Origin: Christiangramia flava JLT2011
GTDB taxonomy: Bacteria > Bacteroidota > Bacteroidia > Flavobacteriales > Flavobacteriaceae
Direction: 5' to 3'
Assembly: GCF_001951155.1 (NCBI RefSeq)
Contig: NZ_CP016359.1
Location: forward strand, 1,574,001-1,638,000
DNA length: 64,000 nucleotides
Part shown: piece by piece, positions 17,267 to 26,618 of the stretch
Layout: every line of letters begins with the position of its first letter
Position numbering within the stretch: the stretch's first letter is position 1
Made by a program: the position numbers and the translations under genes
The notes under the pieces: generated by a model
The model's database searches: none
Seen by the model: only the letters and a program-made list of their open reading frames with translations
Told to the model about the DNA's origin: nothing

Positions 17267-20200
17267 AATACGTGTTTACCTTTTCCTTAAAAATCGGGCG
17301 CAAAGGTAATACTTGTCGGTTTAAAATTTCTAAAGATTGAAAATAATCTTTTGCGCTATTTATTTGATTCTGAAGAGGGTTCTGGAAATCTTCCGAAGCC
17401 TTTTCTGATTCTCTTTTTGTGTCTTCGCCCTGTTGTTTTGTAGCTTCCTGAAATTTTAATAATTCATAATTCAATTTCTCCAATATCTTATCCAGTTGCG
17501 AGTCAAATTCTCCCTTTAGAATTTTTTCCTCTACCTGCTCCATCTGGTTCTTGATCCCATTTTTGTCACCAGATTGATTCATAAGCTCTTCCATTTTTTG
17601 CCTTAATTTTTGCTGTTCCTGATAAATCTGGAAAATTTCGCCATTCATTTGTTCGCCGCTTTGCCTCCCTTCTTCACCCTCCTTAGGCTGAGATTGCTCC
17701 ATTATTTTCTCCCCTAATTGTTGTTGCCCTTCGATAATATCCTGAAGTTGCTGATCCATAGGCTGCCCACCCTGTCCCGCTTGCGGCTGGCTCATCATTT
17801 GCCGCATATTACCCAAAATATCGCTTAGTAAATTAGCGAGATCATTAGAACCAGTAAGCGTATATTGCTGACTGGAAATACCCTGCGGAAGAGCATTCTC
17901 ACCAAGTCTTTCCAGGCTTTTATCCAGGTTATACTGCACATCTGTTAATTTATCAGTAATAGCATTTCCAATCAGTGGATTTCTCAAGGCCAGCGAATAC
18001 AAACTGTCATCTATGAATTCGAAGTTTTCTCTTAAAGTATTCTGCTCCTTAAGATTTTGAGCATATTGAGGATTGTTGATCTCCGAAACTTTAAACCTAT
18101 TCATCAAGGATTCCTGTCCAAAAGAAAAAACAATCAGGTTATCCAAAACCTGTCGAAGCGCTTCTGCATCCATGGAAAGTTGTTGCATTTCCATCCGCAT
18201 GGAAGATTGCTTCATTTGCGAAGCCATTTGCTTCATTTTTTGAGCAGCCTCTTTCTGCTTTTGCTTTGATTTTTCAGTATCATTTTTCTCCAGATTTTCC
18301 TGTGCTTCTTTTTGATCCTGCTCGATTTCCATTTCACTACCAGTATCCCTTTGCAAATCCTTCGGACTTTTTAAGTCAGAATTTTCTTTCTCCAATTCGT
18401 TGAAGTCTTCCTGGAATTTCTCAAATTCCTTATTCAATTGTTTCTGCTCTTCAAGTTTAGAATCCTGCTCGCTTAATTCTTCCTGCTGCTCCGCCATCTT
18501 TTCCAATTGCTGAGCTAATTTCTGCTTCTTTTCATCCACATAATACCGCTTGGTCAACTCCAGCAATTGCTCCAGGCTTCGTTCATTATTCCTATTATTT
18601 TTTGAAAGCTCCTCCAGTTTTTTACCAAGATCCTCTTTTTCTATTTTCTCGGTATATTTTTCCAGTTCCCGGAGCAATTCTTCATTCTCTTCCAGTTTTT
18701 GTTCTGTTTCCTCCATTCGCTTTTCGAGCTCTTTCTGAAATTCCGGATTTGCCGATTCCGAAGATTCTTTTAAATTCTTTTTCAGGTCTTCGGAATAATT
18801 TTTCATCAGCTCATTTTGCTGCTGAGTTCGTTTCAGATATTCTTCCAGTTTTTTTCGCTCGTTATATTTCAGCTCATTTTCTTCCTTGTCCAGACGCATG
18901 AATTCTTCCGTTTCCTTACGATCATTATTGAATTTCTCAAATTCTTCATTGAGTTCCTGAATATTCTTAGACTGATTTTGTAAGTTCTGTTCCTCGATTT
19001 CAGCGGCAGTTGGTTCGTAATAAGAGTAGGTTTCACTTTTACTCGATTTAGAACCGTGAACCCCATCATTATCAAATATTCTGAAATAAAATTCATAATT
19101 CTGGCCTTCTGAAAGCGCTAACTGGCCAGGAAAAACAAAATAAAACTGAACAATTGCCGATTGGGAAATAGGGATGGAAACTTGCTGAACTGCCTCTTTT
19201 TTTTCGGTTGGATAATATTCCAGCACCAGCTTTTGCAGGCCGTAATCATCTGAAACTTCCCCCTGGAAATACTGAATATCCTTCTGAACAGAATCTCTTT
19301 TCTGTTGCATTTTGATCACCGGATATTCATCCGGTATCACGTCAATAGCATAGTGTACTTTTTGAAAATTGGAAAAGTCAGCATTGGAAGTGCTTACCGA
19401 ATATTCTAAATTTTTTACCAGCATTTTGCTAAAAATACCTGCCTCGGAATTCTGCAGGATAAACTCAAGACTCTCTTCTGTTTCAAAATTAATCGTATCG
19501 GAATTCCGGCTTTCAAAATTCCAGGTGACTTTCGTTCCTGCAGGAACTTTTGCGTTACCCGTGCCCTCCAAAATTTCATTTTTTATCCCTGTATAGCTGG
19601 GATATACCAAATTCATACTGAAATTATCCAGTTTTGGAGTTTTCAGAATAGCGATTTGAAATTCTTCGGAAGTAATCTCATTGGATTTCAGCCGAAAATT
19701 CAGCGATTCTTTCATATTCGGAAAGACATATTGAAAATGGCCTTTTTCGGTACGTTTCATAAATATTTCCTGTCCGTCGAACTGCACTAATACATTTTCA
19801 GGCTGAATTATCCCAAGCGTTTCCACCTGAAGCATAAAATCTTCCCCTTCCACAGCCTTTAAATTTTCAGGAATAAGAAATTTAAAAGGTGCGGGTTTGG
19901 AATACACCGTTTCATAATCTGAAATGCGTTTGAAGCCGTCAAAAAGAAAAGCTGATTTGCCCGCGACGAAGAGCGCAACAACAATCAGTATCGGGAAAAT
20001 GAGCAATCTGGCGTATCGGTAATTAGCCTTCAGGTCTACCGCTGAAGAAAACGGAACGGGAGAAAGTTCGCGGGAGCGTTGCTCGATACTGGCCAGCAAC
20101 AAATCAGATGCTTCTCCCCTGGCCTGCAGTTGCAGCAAATTCTTCAGTTTATCGGCTACTTCTGGAAAATGTTTGCCAATGATTTCCGAAGCCTGCATTG

Positions 20201-20468
20201 CAGAAAGCCCGTCTTGTAATTTTAATAATTTCAGTAATGGTAACAGAATGAACCACAGGAATAAACCCCCAAGCAGCACGATGAAACTCCAGAACAAGAT
20301 TGCCCTGCCTTCCGAAGAAAACCAAAGGGCATTTTCCAGTGCGACTATCAGCAGGAAATACAGCATACTGAAAAAGACCAGCAAAAGGCCACCTTTCAGT
20401 ATCTGGTTCCAGTAGAACTTCCGGATGAAAGCTTCTAATTTAGATCGTATTTGCTCAAAAAACTTCAT
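17247..20468 (-). CDS. DUF4175 family large membrane/coiled-coil protein
   Basis: A 1073-residue protein of the Bacteroidota family DUF4175, function unknown. Two membrane helices lie near 22-45 and 57-80 and a third near 155-170. A periplasmic beta-rich region follows (about 200-470). About 475-800 is a very long Glu/Lys/Gln coiled coil, and the C-terminal part is Gln/Met-rich with further helices. The architecture suggests an envelope scaffold. Its last 20 bases overlap ybeY and it heads the run DUF4175, ybeY, mnmG, methyltransferase. Glutamine- and lysine-rich composition makes distant matches unreliable. Confidence 0.85.
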   Translation of the reverse strand: MKFFEQIRSKLEAFIRKFYWNQILKGGLLLVFFSMLYFLLIVALENALWFSSEGRAILFWSFIVLLGGLFLWFILLPLLKLLKLQDGLSAMQASEIIGKHFPEVADKLKNLLQLQARGEASDLLLASIEQRSRELSPVPFSSAVDLKANYRYARLLIFPILIVVALFVAGKSAFLFDGFKRISDYETVYSKPAPFKFLIPENLKAVEGEDFMLQVETLGIIQPENVLVQFDGQEIFMKRTEKGHFQYVFPNMKESLNFRLKSNEITSEEFQIAILKTPKLDNFSMNLVYPSYTGIKNEILEGTGNAKVPAGTKVTWNFESRNSDTINFETEESLEFILQNSEAGIFSKMLVKNLEYSVSTSNADFSNFQKVHYAIDVIPDEYPVIKMQQKRDSVQKDIQYFQGEVSDDYGLQKLVLEYYPTEKKEAVQQVSIPISQSAIVQFYFVFPGQLALSEGQNYEFYFRIFDNDGVHGSKSSKSETYSYYEPTAAEIEEQNLQNQSKNIQELNEEFEKFNNDRKETEEFMRLDKEENELKYNERKKLEEYLKRTQQQNELMKNYSEDLKKNLKESSESANPEFQKELEKRMEETEQKLEENEELLRELEKYTEKIEKEDLGKKLEELSKNNRNNERSLEQLLELTKRYYVDEKKQKLAQQLEKMAEQQEELSEQDSKLEEQKQLNKEFEKFQEDFNELEKENSDLKSPKDLQRDTGSEMEIEQDQKEAQENLEKNDTEKSKQKQKEAAQKMKQMASQMKQSSMRMEMQQLSMDAEALRQVLDNLIVFSFGQESLMNRFKVSEINNPQYAQNLKEQNTLRENFEFIDDSLYSLALRNPLIGNAITDKLTDVQYNLDKSLERLGENALPQGISSQQYTLTGSNDLANLLSDILGNMRQMMSQPQAGQGGQPMDQQLQDIIEGQQQLGEKIMEQSQPKEGEEGRQSGEQMNGEIFQIYQEQQKLRQKMEELMNQSGDKNGIKNQMEQVEEKILKGEFDSQLDKILEKLNYELLKFQEATKQQGEDTKRESEKASEDFQNPLQNQINSAKDYFQSLEILNRQVLPLRPIFKEKVNTYFGSKSN

Positions 20469-20528
20469 AATTCGCAGATCACCCCTAAAAGTACAATTTT
20501 AGTGGGAAATAAAGCTTCTCTTCCGCAG

Positions 20529-20560
20529 TTTAGGATTGGATCAAGAAGGTTGTATCTTTG
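20529..20560 (+). promoter_or_regulatory. Probable promoter of gltX
   Basis: TATCTTTG at 20553-20560 is a full -7 match, 20 bases before the ATG. The -33 element is weak (TTTA at 20529-20532, 20-base spacer). Confidence 0.45.
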
Positions 20561-20580
20561 CGTTAAAAATTAAGCGAATT

Positions 20581-22095
20581 ATGTCATCAAAAGTAAGAGT
20601 GCGATTTGCTCCCAGCCCAACCGGGCCTTTACATATTGGCGGAGTACGAACGGCTTTATACAATTATCTTTTTGCCAAGAAACACGAGGGTGACTTCATC
20701 CTGAGAATTGAGGATACAGACCAGAATCGGTTTGTGGAAGGCGCAGAAGACTATATCGTGGAATCCCTTAACTGGTGCGGGATACCCTATGATGAAGGCC
20801 CAGGAAAAGAAGGAGATTGCGGCCCGTATCGCCAAAGCGAACGCAAAGAAATATACAGGGAATATGCGGAAAAACTCATCGAATCTGGCCAGGCCTATTA
20901 TGCTTTTGATACTGCAGAAGAACTGGATGCCCACCGCAAGGATCACGAGGAAAAAGGAAAAACCTTTATCTACAACTGGCATAACCGCGAAAAACTGAAG
21001 AATTCCTTATCGATGGATGCAACCGATGTTCAGGAAAAAATTGCAAAGGATGATGCTTACGTGATCCGTTTCAAATCTCCCGAAAATGAAGAATTGCATC
21101 TTCAGGACATCATTCGTGGAGAAATGGAAATCAATACCAAAATACTGGATGACAAGGTTTTATATAAAAGTGACGGTATGCCAACCTACCACCTTGCCAA
21201 TATTGTTGACGATCATTTGATGGCCATCACTCATGTGATTCGTGGTGAAGAATGGTTACCATCACTGGCCCTCCACTATATGTTATACCGTGCGTTTGGA
21301 TGGGAAGCACCACAATTTGCCCATCTCCCACTTATACTGAAACCACAGGGAAAAGGAAAATTAAGTAAACGCGATGGTGAAAAAATGGGATTCCCTGTTT
21401 TCCCATTGGAATGGAAGGATCCAAAAACCGGTGATATTTCTACCGGTTATCGGGAAGAAGGCTACCTTCCGGAAGCCGTGACCAATATGCTGGCTTTTCT
21501 TGGGTGGAACCCGGGAACAGAGCAGGAATTTTTCAACCTACAGGAGCTGGTGGAAGCTTTCGAGCTGGAACGCGTGCATAAAGGAGGTGCCAAATTTGAT
21601 CCTGAAAAGACCAAATGGTTTCAGCAACATTATATTCAGCAGGCAAATACGGAAGAGTTAACCAATTCTTTCCTGGAATTTCTTAAAGAAAAAGAGATTT
21701 CCGCGGAAAAAAATTATGTGCATTCCATCGTGGAACTACTAAAAGAAAGGGTTGTTTTCGTTAAAGATTTCTGGGAAGAGGGTTATTTCTTTTTTACCAA
21801 TCCAACTTCCTTTGAACCGAAAGATGCCAAAAAAGCCTGGAAAGAGGATACTCCGGAGCTGATGAAAGAGCTTCGCGACTATATGCAGACCATTGAAGAT
21901 TTCACTTCAGAAAATCTACAAGAAAGCGTTAAATCCTGGATCAAGAACAAAGAAATTGGTTTTGGAAAAGTAATGATGCCTCTTCGCCTGGCACTTGTTG
22001 GCGCACTGCAGGGACCAGACCTGTATGTAATTGCTGAAAAAATTGGCAAAACCAGTACCTTAGGCAGAATTACCAAGGCTATAGAAACCTTATAA
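20581..22095 (+). CDS. gltX: Glutamyl-tRNA synthetase
   Basis: A 504-residue class I aminoacyl-tRNA synthetase charging tRNA-Glu. The HIGH motif is in SPTGPLHIGGVRTALYN near the N-terminus and the KMSKS motif appears as KLSKRDG. The frame is open 15 codons further upstream, but MSSKVRVRFAPSPTGP is the canonical opening and the -7 box lies between the two, so 20581 is the start. A terminator follows directly. Confidence 0.96.
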   Translation: MSSKVRVRFAPSPTGPLHIGGVRTALYNYLFAKKHEGDFILRIEDTDQNRFVEGAEDYIVESLNWCGIPYDEGPGKEGDCGPYRQSERKEIYREYAEKLIESGQAYYAFDTAEELDAHRKDHEEKGKTFIYNWHNREKLKNSLSMDATDVQEKIAKDDAYVIRFKSPENEELHLQDIIRGEMEINTKILDDKVLYKSDGMPTYHLANIVDDHLMAITHVIRGEEWLPSLALHYMLYRAFGWEAPQFAHLPLILKPQGKGKLSKRDGEKMGFPVFPLEWKDPKTGDISTGYREEGYLPEAVTNMLAFLGWNPGTEQEFFNLQELVEAFELERVHKGGAKFDPEKTKWFQQHYIQQANTEELTNSFLEFLKEKEISAEKNYVHSIVELLKERVVFVKDFWEEGYFFFTNPTSFEPKDAKKAWKEDTPELMKELRDYMQTIEDFTSENLQESVKSWIKNKEIGFGKVMMPLRLALVGALQGPDLYVIAEKIGKTSTLGRITKAIETL

Positions 22096-22114
22096 TTTCC
22101 GCGATAATTGGAAT

Positions 22115-22142
22115 AAAAACCGTAGGTCTTCCTGCGGTTTTT
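22115..22142 (+). terminator. Terminator of gltX
   Basis: A stem pairing AAAAACCGTAGG with CCTGCGGTTTTT (one G-T pair) around a TCTT loop, ending in a T run. Confidence 0.85.
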
Positions 22143-22196
22143 TCGTTTTAGATATGCCAATATTTAGTAAATTCAGAAAATATTAAATCTGAATCC

Positions 22197-23153
22197 ATGC
22201 TCAACGTATTTCTTTTTCCAGCCCTGGCGATTTTAGCCTTGCTGGTGCTTTTTTCCGGGATTTTCATAGTCAAACAACAAACAGCCGCGGTAATCGAACG
22301 CTTCGGAAGGTTTACAAGTATTCGAAATTCCGGACTTCAGTTAAAAATTCCGCTAATAGACCGCGTAGCAGGCAGGATCAACCTGAAGGTTCAGCAACTC
22401 GATGTGATGGTAGAAACCAAGACGAAAGACAATGTTTTTGTAAAATTGAAGATCTCCGTCCAGTTCCAGGTCATCAAAACAAACGTATATGACGCGTTTT
22501 ACAAGCTTGAAAGCCCTTCTGACCAGATTACGGCCTATGTTTTTGACGTTGTGCGCGCAGAAGTGCCTAAAATGAAGCTGGACGATGTTTTTGAACGCAA
22601 AGATGACATTGCCATCGCGGTAAATCGCGAATTGAACGAATCTATGGAGGATTATGGTTACGATATCATCAAAACATTGGTTACCGATATTGATCCTGAT
22701 GTTCAGGTAAAATCGGCTATGAACAGGATAAACGCCGCTGAAAGGGAGAAAGTCGCCGCTGAATATGATGCCGAAGCAGACCGTATCAGGATCGTGGCTA
22801 AAGCACGGGCGGAAGCGGAAAGCAAAAGGCTCCAAGGACAGGGTATCGCCGACCAGCGAAGGGAAATCGCCCGTGGACTCGAAGAAAGTGTGGATGTATT
22901 GAACAACGTAGGCATTAATTCGCAGGAAGCTTCCGCCCTAATCGTGGTCACCCAACATTATGACACCCTACAGGCTATTGGGGAGGAAACTAACAGCAAC
23001 CTTATTTTATTACCGAATTCCCCGCAAGCCGGTAGCGATATGCTCAATAATATGGTGGCTTCTTTTACGGCCAGCAATCAAATTGGGGAAGCCATGAAAA
23101 AACAAAATTTAAAGAATAAGAAAGACCAGCCTGGTAATAACGATTCGGAATAA
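22197..23153 (+). CDS. SPFH/band-7 (stomatin-like) membrane protein
   Basis: A 318-residue protein with one N-terminal membrane helix (about 3-25), then a prohibitin/stomatin domain (VIERFGRFTSIRNSGLQLKIPLIDRV onward, about 30-190). An Ala/Glu/Arg-rich coiled coil (AAEREKVAAEYDAEADRI) follows, ending in a polar tail. Such proteins oligomerise into membrane scaffolds and often regulate membrane proteases. The gene stands alone between two terminators, so it is its own transcription unit. Confidence 0.9.
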   Translation: MLNVFLFPALAILALLVLFSGIFIVKQQTAAVIERFGRFTSIRNSGLQLKIPLIDRVAGRINLKVQQLDVMVETKTKDNVFVKLKISVQFQVIKTNVYDAFYKLESPSDQITAYVFDVVRAEVPKMKLDDVFERKDDIAIAVNRELNESMEDYGYDIIKTLVTDIDPDVQVKSAMNRINAAEREKVAAEYDAEADRIRIVAKARAEAESKRLQGQGIADQRREIARGLEESVDVLNNVGINSQEASALIVVTQHYDTLQAIGEETNSNLILLPNSPQAGSDMLNNMVASFTASNQIGEAMKKQNLKNKKDQPGNNDSE

Positions 23154-23183
23154 AAAAAGCCCCAAATGTGGGGCTTCTTTTTT
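23152..23183. terminator. Terminator shared by the band-7 gene and the DUF6327-like gene
   Basis: A 7-bp stem AAGCCCC/GGGGCTT with a six-base loop, with A/T runs on both sides, placed between convergent genes. Confidence 0.85.
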
Positions 23184-23198
23184 CATAGGTGTTATTTA

Positions 23199-23432
23199 TT
23201 ATTTTCTGGAACTGGTCACCACTCGTTTCACTCCAAATATCTTAGAAACTGCTTTGAGTACCAGAGCCTTCTGAATGATCGTTCCCACCATGCTCCCAGC
23301 AAGGGAAACCGGAGAGAGTTTAGATTTGGTCTCATCCAGACTCAGTTTGATCTCTTCTTTATCAATTTCAGTTTGAAGACGAAGGATCTTCAGGTCTTTA
23401 TCTATTTCTTCAAAAGAGGAATAAACTCTCAT
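23199..23432 (-). CDS. Small DUF6327-like protein
   Basis: A 77-residue protein: a charged amphipathic helix (about 8-35) followed by a Gly/Ala-rich hydrophobic segment (LAGSMVGTIIQKALVLKAVSK) and a basic tail. I take it as the Bacteroidota family DUF6327, recalled rather than checked. Its ATG overlaps the stop of the holin-like gene by four bases, so it is coupled to that gene and to YtxH in a three-gene unit. Confidence 0.6.
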   Translation of the reverse strand: MRVYSSFEEIDKDLKILRLQTEIDKEEIKLSLDETKSKLSPVSLAGSMVGTIIQKALVLKAVSKIFGVKRVVTSSRK

Positions 23433-23791
23433 TCTTTGTCTTTTTCGTCAAAAACCACTTTGGAGAATTTTCTCAAAACCAGTTTTTCAATAGGTTCTTT
23501 TCCGAAGATATAAATCAAAATAAGAACCAATAAATAGAAGCCTCCAACGATAAAATAACCGGCACTAGGAGTGCCAATTGCTTCACTTAGGAGAATGGCA
23601 ATGGCAAAGGAAATTAAAATCCCGGCAGTGCTCAAAAGAAAACCCATAATGAGGAAACGAACGAGCGACGTAGCGCCTTTCATCCCCTGTTTAAAAGCTT
23701 TCAGTTTATAATACTCGACGTTGCTGTGCATGAACGCCTGAATATTATCATTTAAGTCATGTACACTGTCAGATAATTTTTCAAATGCCAT
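23429..23791 (-). CDS. Phage-holin-superfamily (Phage_holin_3_6-like) membrane protein
   Basis: A 120-residue membrane protein with a helical N-terminus, two membrane helices (about 44-68 and 76-96) and a charged C-terminal tail. This layout fits the 'phage holin family'/DUF1469 group found in bacterial chromosomes next to YtxH genes. No other phage genes are near, so it is a chromosomal envelope protein rather than a lysis gene. It lies five bases after the YtxH gene. Confidence 0.75.
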   Translation of the reverse strand: MAFEKLSDSVHDLNDNIQAFMHSNVEYYKLKAFKQGMKGATSLVRFLIMGFLLSTAGILISFAIAILLSEAIGTPSAGYFIVGGFYLLVLILIYIFGKEPIEKLVLRKFSKVVFDEKDKE

Positions 23792-23796
23792 AAAGA

Positions 23797-24177
23797 TTAT
23801 ACTACTGCTTTGTCAGGAGTACTGCTACTTCCTGAAGATTTTTCAGGTTTATCTTTCTGCAATTTAGCATTTTGTTTCCTAAGCTCGTCTAATTTAGTTT
23901 CCATAGCAGCAAGAATATCATCTGCTTTATGGCTGGCTGAAGAAAGTGTTTCTTCCAAGCGATGTTCAAAATCTACTCTGGCTTTTTTGGCTCGATCGCT
24001 CAAATTGGAAGTAGTTTCCTGGTATTTCTTATTGAAACGATCCTGAGCATCCTGAGCATCTTTCCGAAGTTTTTTACGGGTTTCTTCACCGCTTTCCGGT
24101 GCATATAAAAGTCCGATACCAGCACCAATGGCTGCTCCTGTAATTAAAGCCAATAGTGTATTTCCTGTATTTGCCAT
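23797..24177 (-). CDS. YtxH domain protein
   Basis: A 126-residue protein opening with a Gly/Ala-rich hydrophobic segment and the YtxH signature LLYAPESGEETRKKLRKDA, followed by a long Lys/Asp/Glu helix. YtxH proteins are linked to general stress responses in other bacteria. It heads the trio YtxH, holin-like, DUF6327-like. A -7 box on the minus strand (TATCTTTG, 24217-24210) lies about 32 bases before the start, which suggests a promoter separate from glnS. Confidence 0.85.
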   Translation of the reverse strand: MANTGNTLLALITGAAIGAGIGLLYAPESGEETRKKLRKDAQDAQDRFNKKYQETTSNLSDRAKKARVDFEHRLEETLSSASHKADDILAAMETKLDELRKQNAKLQKDKPEKSSGSSSTPDKAVV

Positions 24178-24209
24178 AAGTTTTTGAATTTTAAAATTAG
24201 TAATAACCT

Positions 24210-24217
24210 CAAAGATA
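24210..24217 (-). promoter_or_regulatory. -7 box of the YtxH operon
   Basis: Reads TATCTTTG on the minus strand between glnS and the YtxH gene. The -33 element at the right distance is not clear. Confidence 0.4.
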
Positions 24218-24291
24218 GAGCTTGAAAGAGCCCACCCTTGTTAACAACCGGTTAATATGTTAAAATCCTATGCTAAATTATTCTTAAATAC

Positions 24292-25968
24292 CTATTGCTT
24301 CTTAGACCAGCTGTCACGTAGGCCTACAGTACGGTTAAATACAGGTTTGTCTGGAGTAGAATCCCGATCCACACAGAAATAACCAATTCTCTGGAACTGT
24401 ACTTTGTCCTGTTCTTTAGCATCTTTCAAACTTGGTTCCAGGTAGCCGGTGACCACCTCCAAAGATTCGGGATTTATGAAATCCAGGTAATCCTTTTCCT
24501 TATCACCATCTGGCTCATCCACACTAAATAAACGGTCATACAAGCGAATTTCAGCTTCCAGAGCATGCTTTACAGAAACCCAGTGCAGTGTACCTTTCAC
24601 TTTTCGCATGGATTCTTCGGTACCGCTTCCACTCTTGCTTTTTGGATCATAAGTACAGTGAATTTCAGTGATATTTCCTTCTGAATCTTTAACGACCTCT
24701 TCTCCTTTGATGATATACGCATTCTTCAGGCGTACTTCTTTCCCAAGGCTTAATCTGAAAAATTTCCTGTTAGCGCTTTCCTTAAAATCTTCCTTTTCGA
24801 TGTATAATTCCCTTGAAAAAGGAACCTGCCTGCTACCGGCACTTTCATCTTCAGGGTTATTTTCAGCTTCCAGCCATTCTTCTTCCCCTTCAGGATAATT
24901 GGTGATCACCAGTTTCACGGGATCCAGAACTCCCATCACACGAGGTGCGATTTTATTGAGGTCTTCCCGTGCGCAAAATTCGAGATGGGAAACATCTATC
25001 AGGTTTTCACGTTTTCCAACCCCGATAGAATCGGCAAATTTCCGAATGGACTCTGGGGTATATCCTCTTCTTCTCAATCCTGAAATAGTGGGCATCCTGG
25101 GATCATCCCAGGATTCTACAAATCCTTTTTCCACCAGCTGAAGCAATTTCCGTTTACTCACAATGGTATGACTGAGATTCCTTCGGGCAAATTCCCGTTG
25201 TTTTGGTCTGAATTCGCCTGGTTTACTCACTTTTTCCACGAAATAGTTGTATAGTTCGCGGTGCGGAAGAAATTCCAGCGTACAGAACGAATGGGAAATA
25301 CTTTCAATAAAATCACTTTCTCCATGAGCCCAGTCGTACATCGGATAAATTTTCCAGTCAGATCCGGTTCGATGATGACTTTTATGCAGGCAACGGTACA
25401 TCACAGGATCACGCATCAGCATATTTGGTGAGGCCATATCGATCTTGGCGCGAAGCACATGACCTCGTTCCGGAGTGTCACCATTCTTCATTTTTTCAAA
25501 AAGTTCCAGGTTCTCTTCGACCGAACGATCGCGATACGGACTCATTTTACCGGGTTCGGTAGGCGTTCCTTTTTGCTCGGCGATTTCTTCTGAAGTCTGG
25601 CTGTCTACATACGCATCACCATTTTTAATCATTTCCACAGCCCAGTCGTACAGCTGCTGAAAATAATCTGAAGCATAGCATTCCTTTGCCCATTTAAAGC
25701 CAAGCCATTCCACGTCACGTTTGATCGCATCTACATATTCCTGTTCTTCTTTCATGGGGTTCGTATCATCGAACCTCAAATTCACCGGTGCGTCATACTT
25801 CTCCCCGAGCCCAAAATTGAGGCAAATAGAGGAAGCGTGGCCAATATGAAGATACCCGTTTGGTTCCGGCGGAAAACGGAATTTCAGGTCTTCTTTTTTA
25901 TAATCGTTTTTAAGATCTTCTTCAATGATTTGCTCAATGAAATTGAGCGATTTTTTTCCTTCAGCCAT
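24292..25968 (-). CDS. glnS: Glutaminyl-tRNA synthetase
   Basis: A 558-residue class I synthetase charging tRNA-Gln directly. The HIGH motif is in [16 protein letters not shown] near residue 37. [15 protein letters not shown] is characteristic of GlnRS, and the KMSKS loop appears as VSKRKL. The C-terminal beta-barrel anticodon-binding region ends in [11 protein letters not shown]. Length is normal for a stand-alone GlnRS. It is divergent from folB. Confidence 0.96.
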   Translation of the reverse strand: MAEGKKSLNFIEQIIEEDLKNDYKKEDLKFRFPPEPNGYLHIGHASSICLNFGLGEKYDAPVNLRFDDTNPMKEEQEYVDAIKRDVEWLGFKWAKECYASDYFQQLYDWAVEMIKNGDAYVDSQTSEEIAEQKGTPTEPGKMSPYRDRSVEENLELFEKMKNGDTPERGHVLRAKIDMASPNMLMRDPVMYRCLHKSHHRTGSDWKIYPMYDWAHGESDFIESISHSFCTLEFLPHRELYNYFVEKVSKPGEFRPKQREFARRNLSHTIVSKRKLLQLVEKGFVESWDDPRMPTISGLRRRGYTPESIRKFADSIGVGKRENLIDVSHLEFCAREDLNKIAPRVMGVLDPVKLVITNYPEGEEEWLEAENNPEDESAGSRQVPFSRELYIEKEDFKESANRKFFRLSLGKEVRLKNAYIIKGEEVVKDSEGNITEIHCTYDPKSKSGSGTEESMRKVKGTLHWVSVKHALEAEIRLYDRLFSVDEPDGDKEKDYLDFINPESLEVVTGYLEPSLKDAKEQDKVQFQRIGYFCVDRDSTPDKPVFNRTVGLRDSWSKKQ

Positions 25969-26058
25969 ATCTGATTAAAAATAAAAGGCAAATTTATCAA
26001 AAATCTCATCGAATACCTTGAAAACAAAGAAAGACTCTGTAAAAAGACAAATGAAAAA

Positions 26059-26089
26059 TTGAAATACCGTCTGTCAGGCTGTATCTTTG
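26059..26089 (+). promoter_or_regulatory. Promoter of folB
   Basis: TTG at 26059-26061, a 20-base spacer and TATCTTTG at 26082-26089 give a good Bacteroidota promoter. It overlaps the ATG of the longer open frame and so argues for the GTG start at 26104. Confidence 0.6.
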
Positions 26090-26103
26090 AACAAAAATCT
26101 ATT

Positions 26104-26460
26104 GTGGGAGTTATAAAGCTGAAAAATATCAGGGTGTTTTCTTATCACGGCTGCCTTGATGAAGAAGGAAAAATAGGGAGCGAATACCGTGTGGATCTCA
26201 AGATCAAAGGTGATCTTTCCCGTTCCGCAAAAACCGATGACCTGAGCGACACTATTGATTATGTTCACCTGAACAAGATCGTAAAGGAAGAAATGGCGAT
26301 TCGATCGAAACTCCTTGAAACTGTTGCGGAAAGAATCCTGGTTCGCATCATGGATGAACTCCTCAAGGTACAGAAAGCCAAGGTAGCGGTCTCTAAAATT
26401 AACCCTCCTATTGGCGGAAATGTTGCGATGGTAACCGTAAGCCGAAGCAAATCGAGATAG
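26104..26460 (+). CDS. folB: Dihydroneopterin aldolase
   Basis: A 118-residue folate-pathway enzyme converting 7,8-dihydroneopterin to 6-hydroxymethyl-dihydropterin and glycolaldehyde. FolB landmarks are LKNIRVFSYHGCLDEE at the N-terminus, DLSDTIDYVHLNKIV in the middle with LLETVAERI after it, and KINPPIGG near the end. The open frame begins at an ATG 15 codons upstream, but that ATG is inside the promoter. I therefore choose the GTG at 26104, which gives MGVIKLKNIRV. Confidence 0.85.
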   Translation: MGVIKLKNIRVFSYHGCLDEEGKIGSEYRVDLKIKGDLSRSAKTDDLSDTIDYVHLNKIVKEEMAIRSKLLETVAERILVRIMDELLKVQKAKVAVSKINPPIGGNVAMVTVSRSKSR

Positions 26461-26467
26461 ATTTTAG

Positions 26468-26497
26468 TTTTGAAACTTAAAATTTTTATTACATTTG
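26468..26497 (+). promoter_or_regulatory. Promoter of tRNA-Cys
   Basis: TTTTG at 26468-26472, a 17-base spacer and TACATTTG at 26490-26497, 14 bases before the mature tRNA end. Confidence 0.65.
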
Positions 26498-26510
26498 CCA
26501 ACCTGAAAAG

Positions 26511-26581
26511 GGCATCGTGGCCGAGTGGCTAGGCAGAGGTCTGCAAAACCTTGTACAGCGGTTCGAATCCGCTCGATGCCT
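26511..26581 (+). tRNA. tRNA-Cys (anticodon GCA)
   Basis: A complete cloverleaf. The seven-base acceptor stem GGCATCG/CGATGCC is followed by the discriminator T (U73) expected for tRNA-Cys. There is a D-arm with GGCTAGGC, the anticodon loop CTGCAAA with GCA, a short variable loop and a T-arm with GGTTCGAATCC. CCA is not encoded. Confidence 0.97.
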
Positions 26582-26583
26582 CT

Positions 26584-26613
26584 AAAAAAGCTTCCTTCAA
26601 TGGAGGCTTTTTT
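26584..26613. terminator. Terminator after tRNA-Cys
   Basis: AAAAAAGCTTCC pairs with GGAGGCTTTTTT (one G-T pair) around a six-base loop. It separates the tRNA from the convergent LysE-type gene and can work on both strands. Confidence 0.85.
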
Positions 26614-26618
26614 TATGC

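Noticed and set aside
17641..18900. DNA repeats in the DUF4175 gene
   Set aside because: The apparent repetition is due to Glu/Lys/Gln-rich coiled-coil codons, not to true repeat units.
23429..23791. Prophage remnant suggested by the holin-like protein
   Set aside because: No integrase, structural or lysis genes are near, and this holin family is common in chromosomes beside YtxH.
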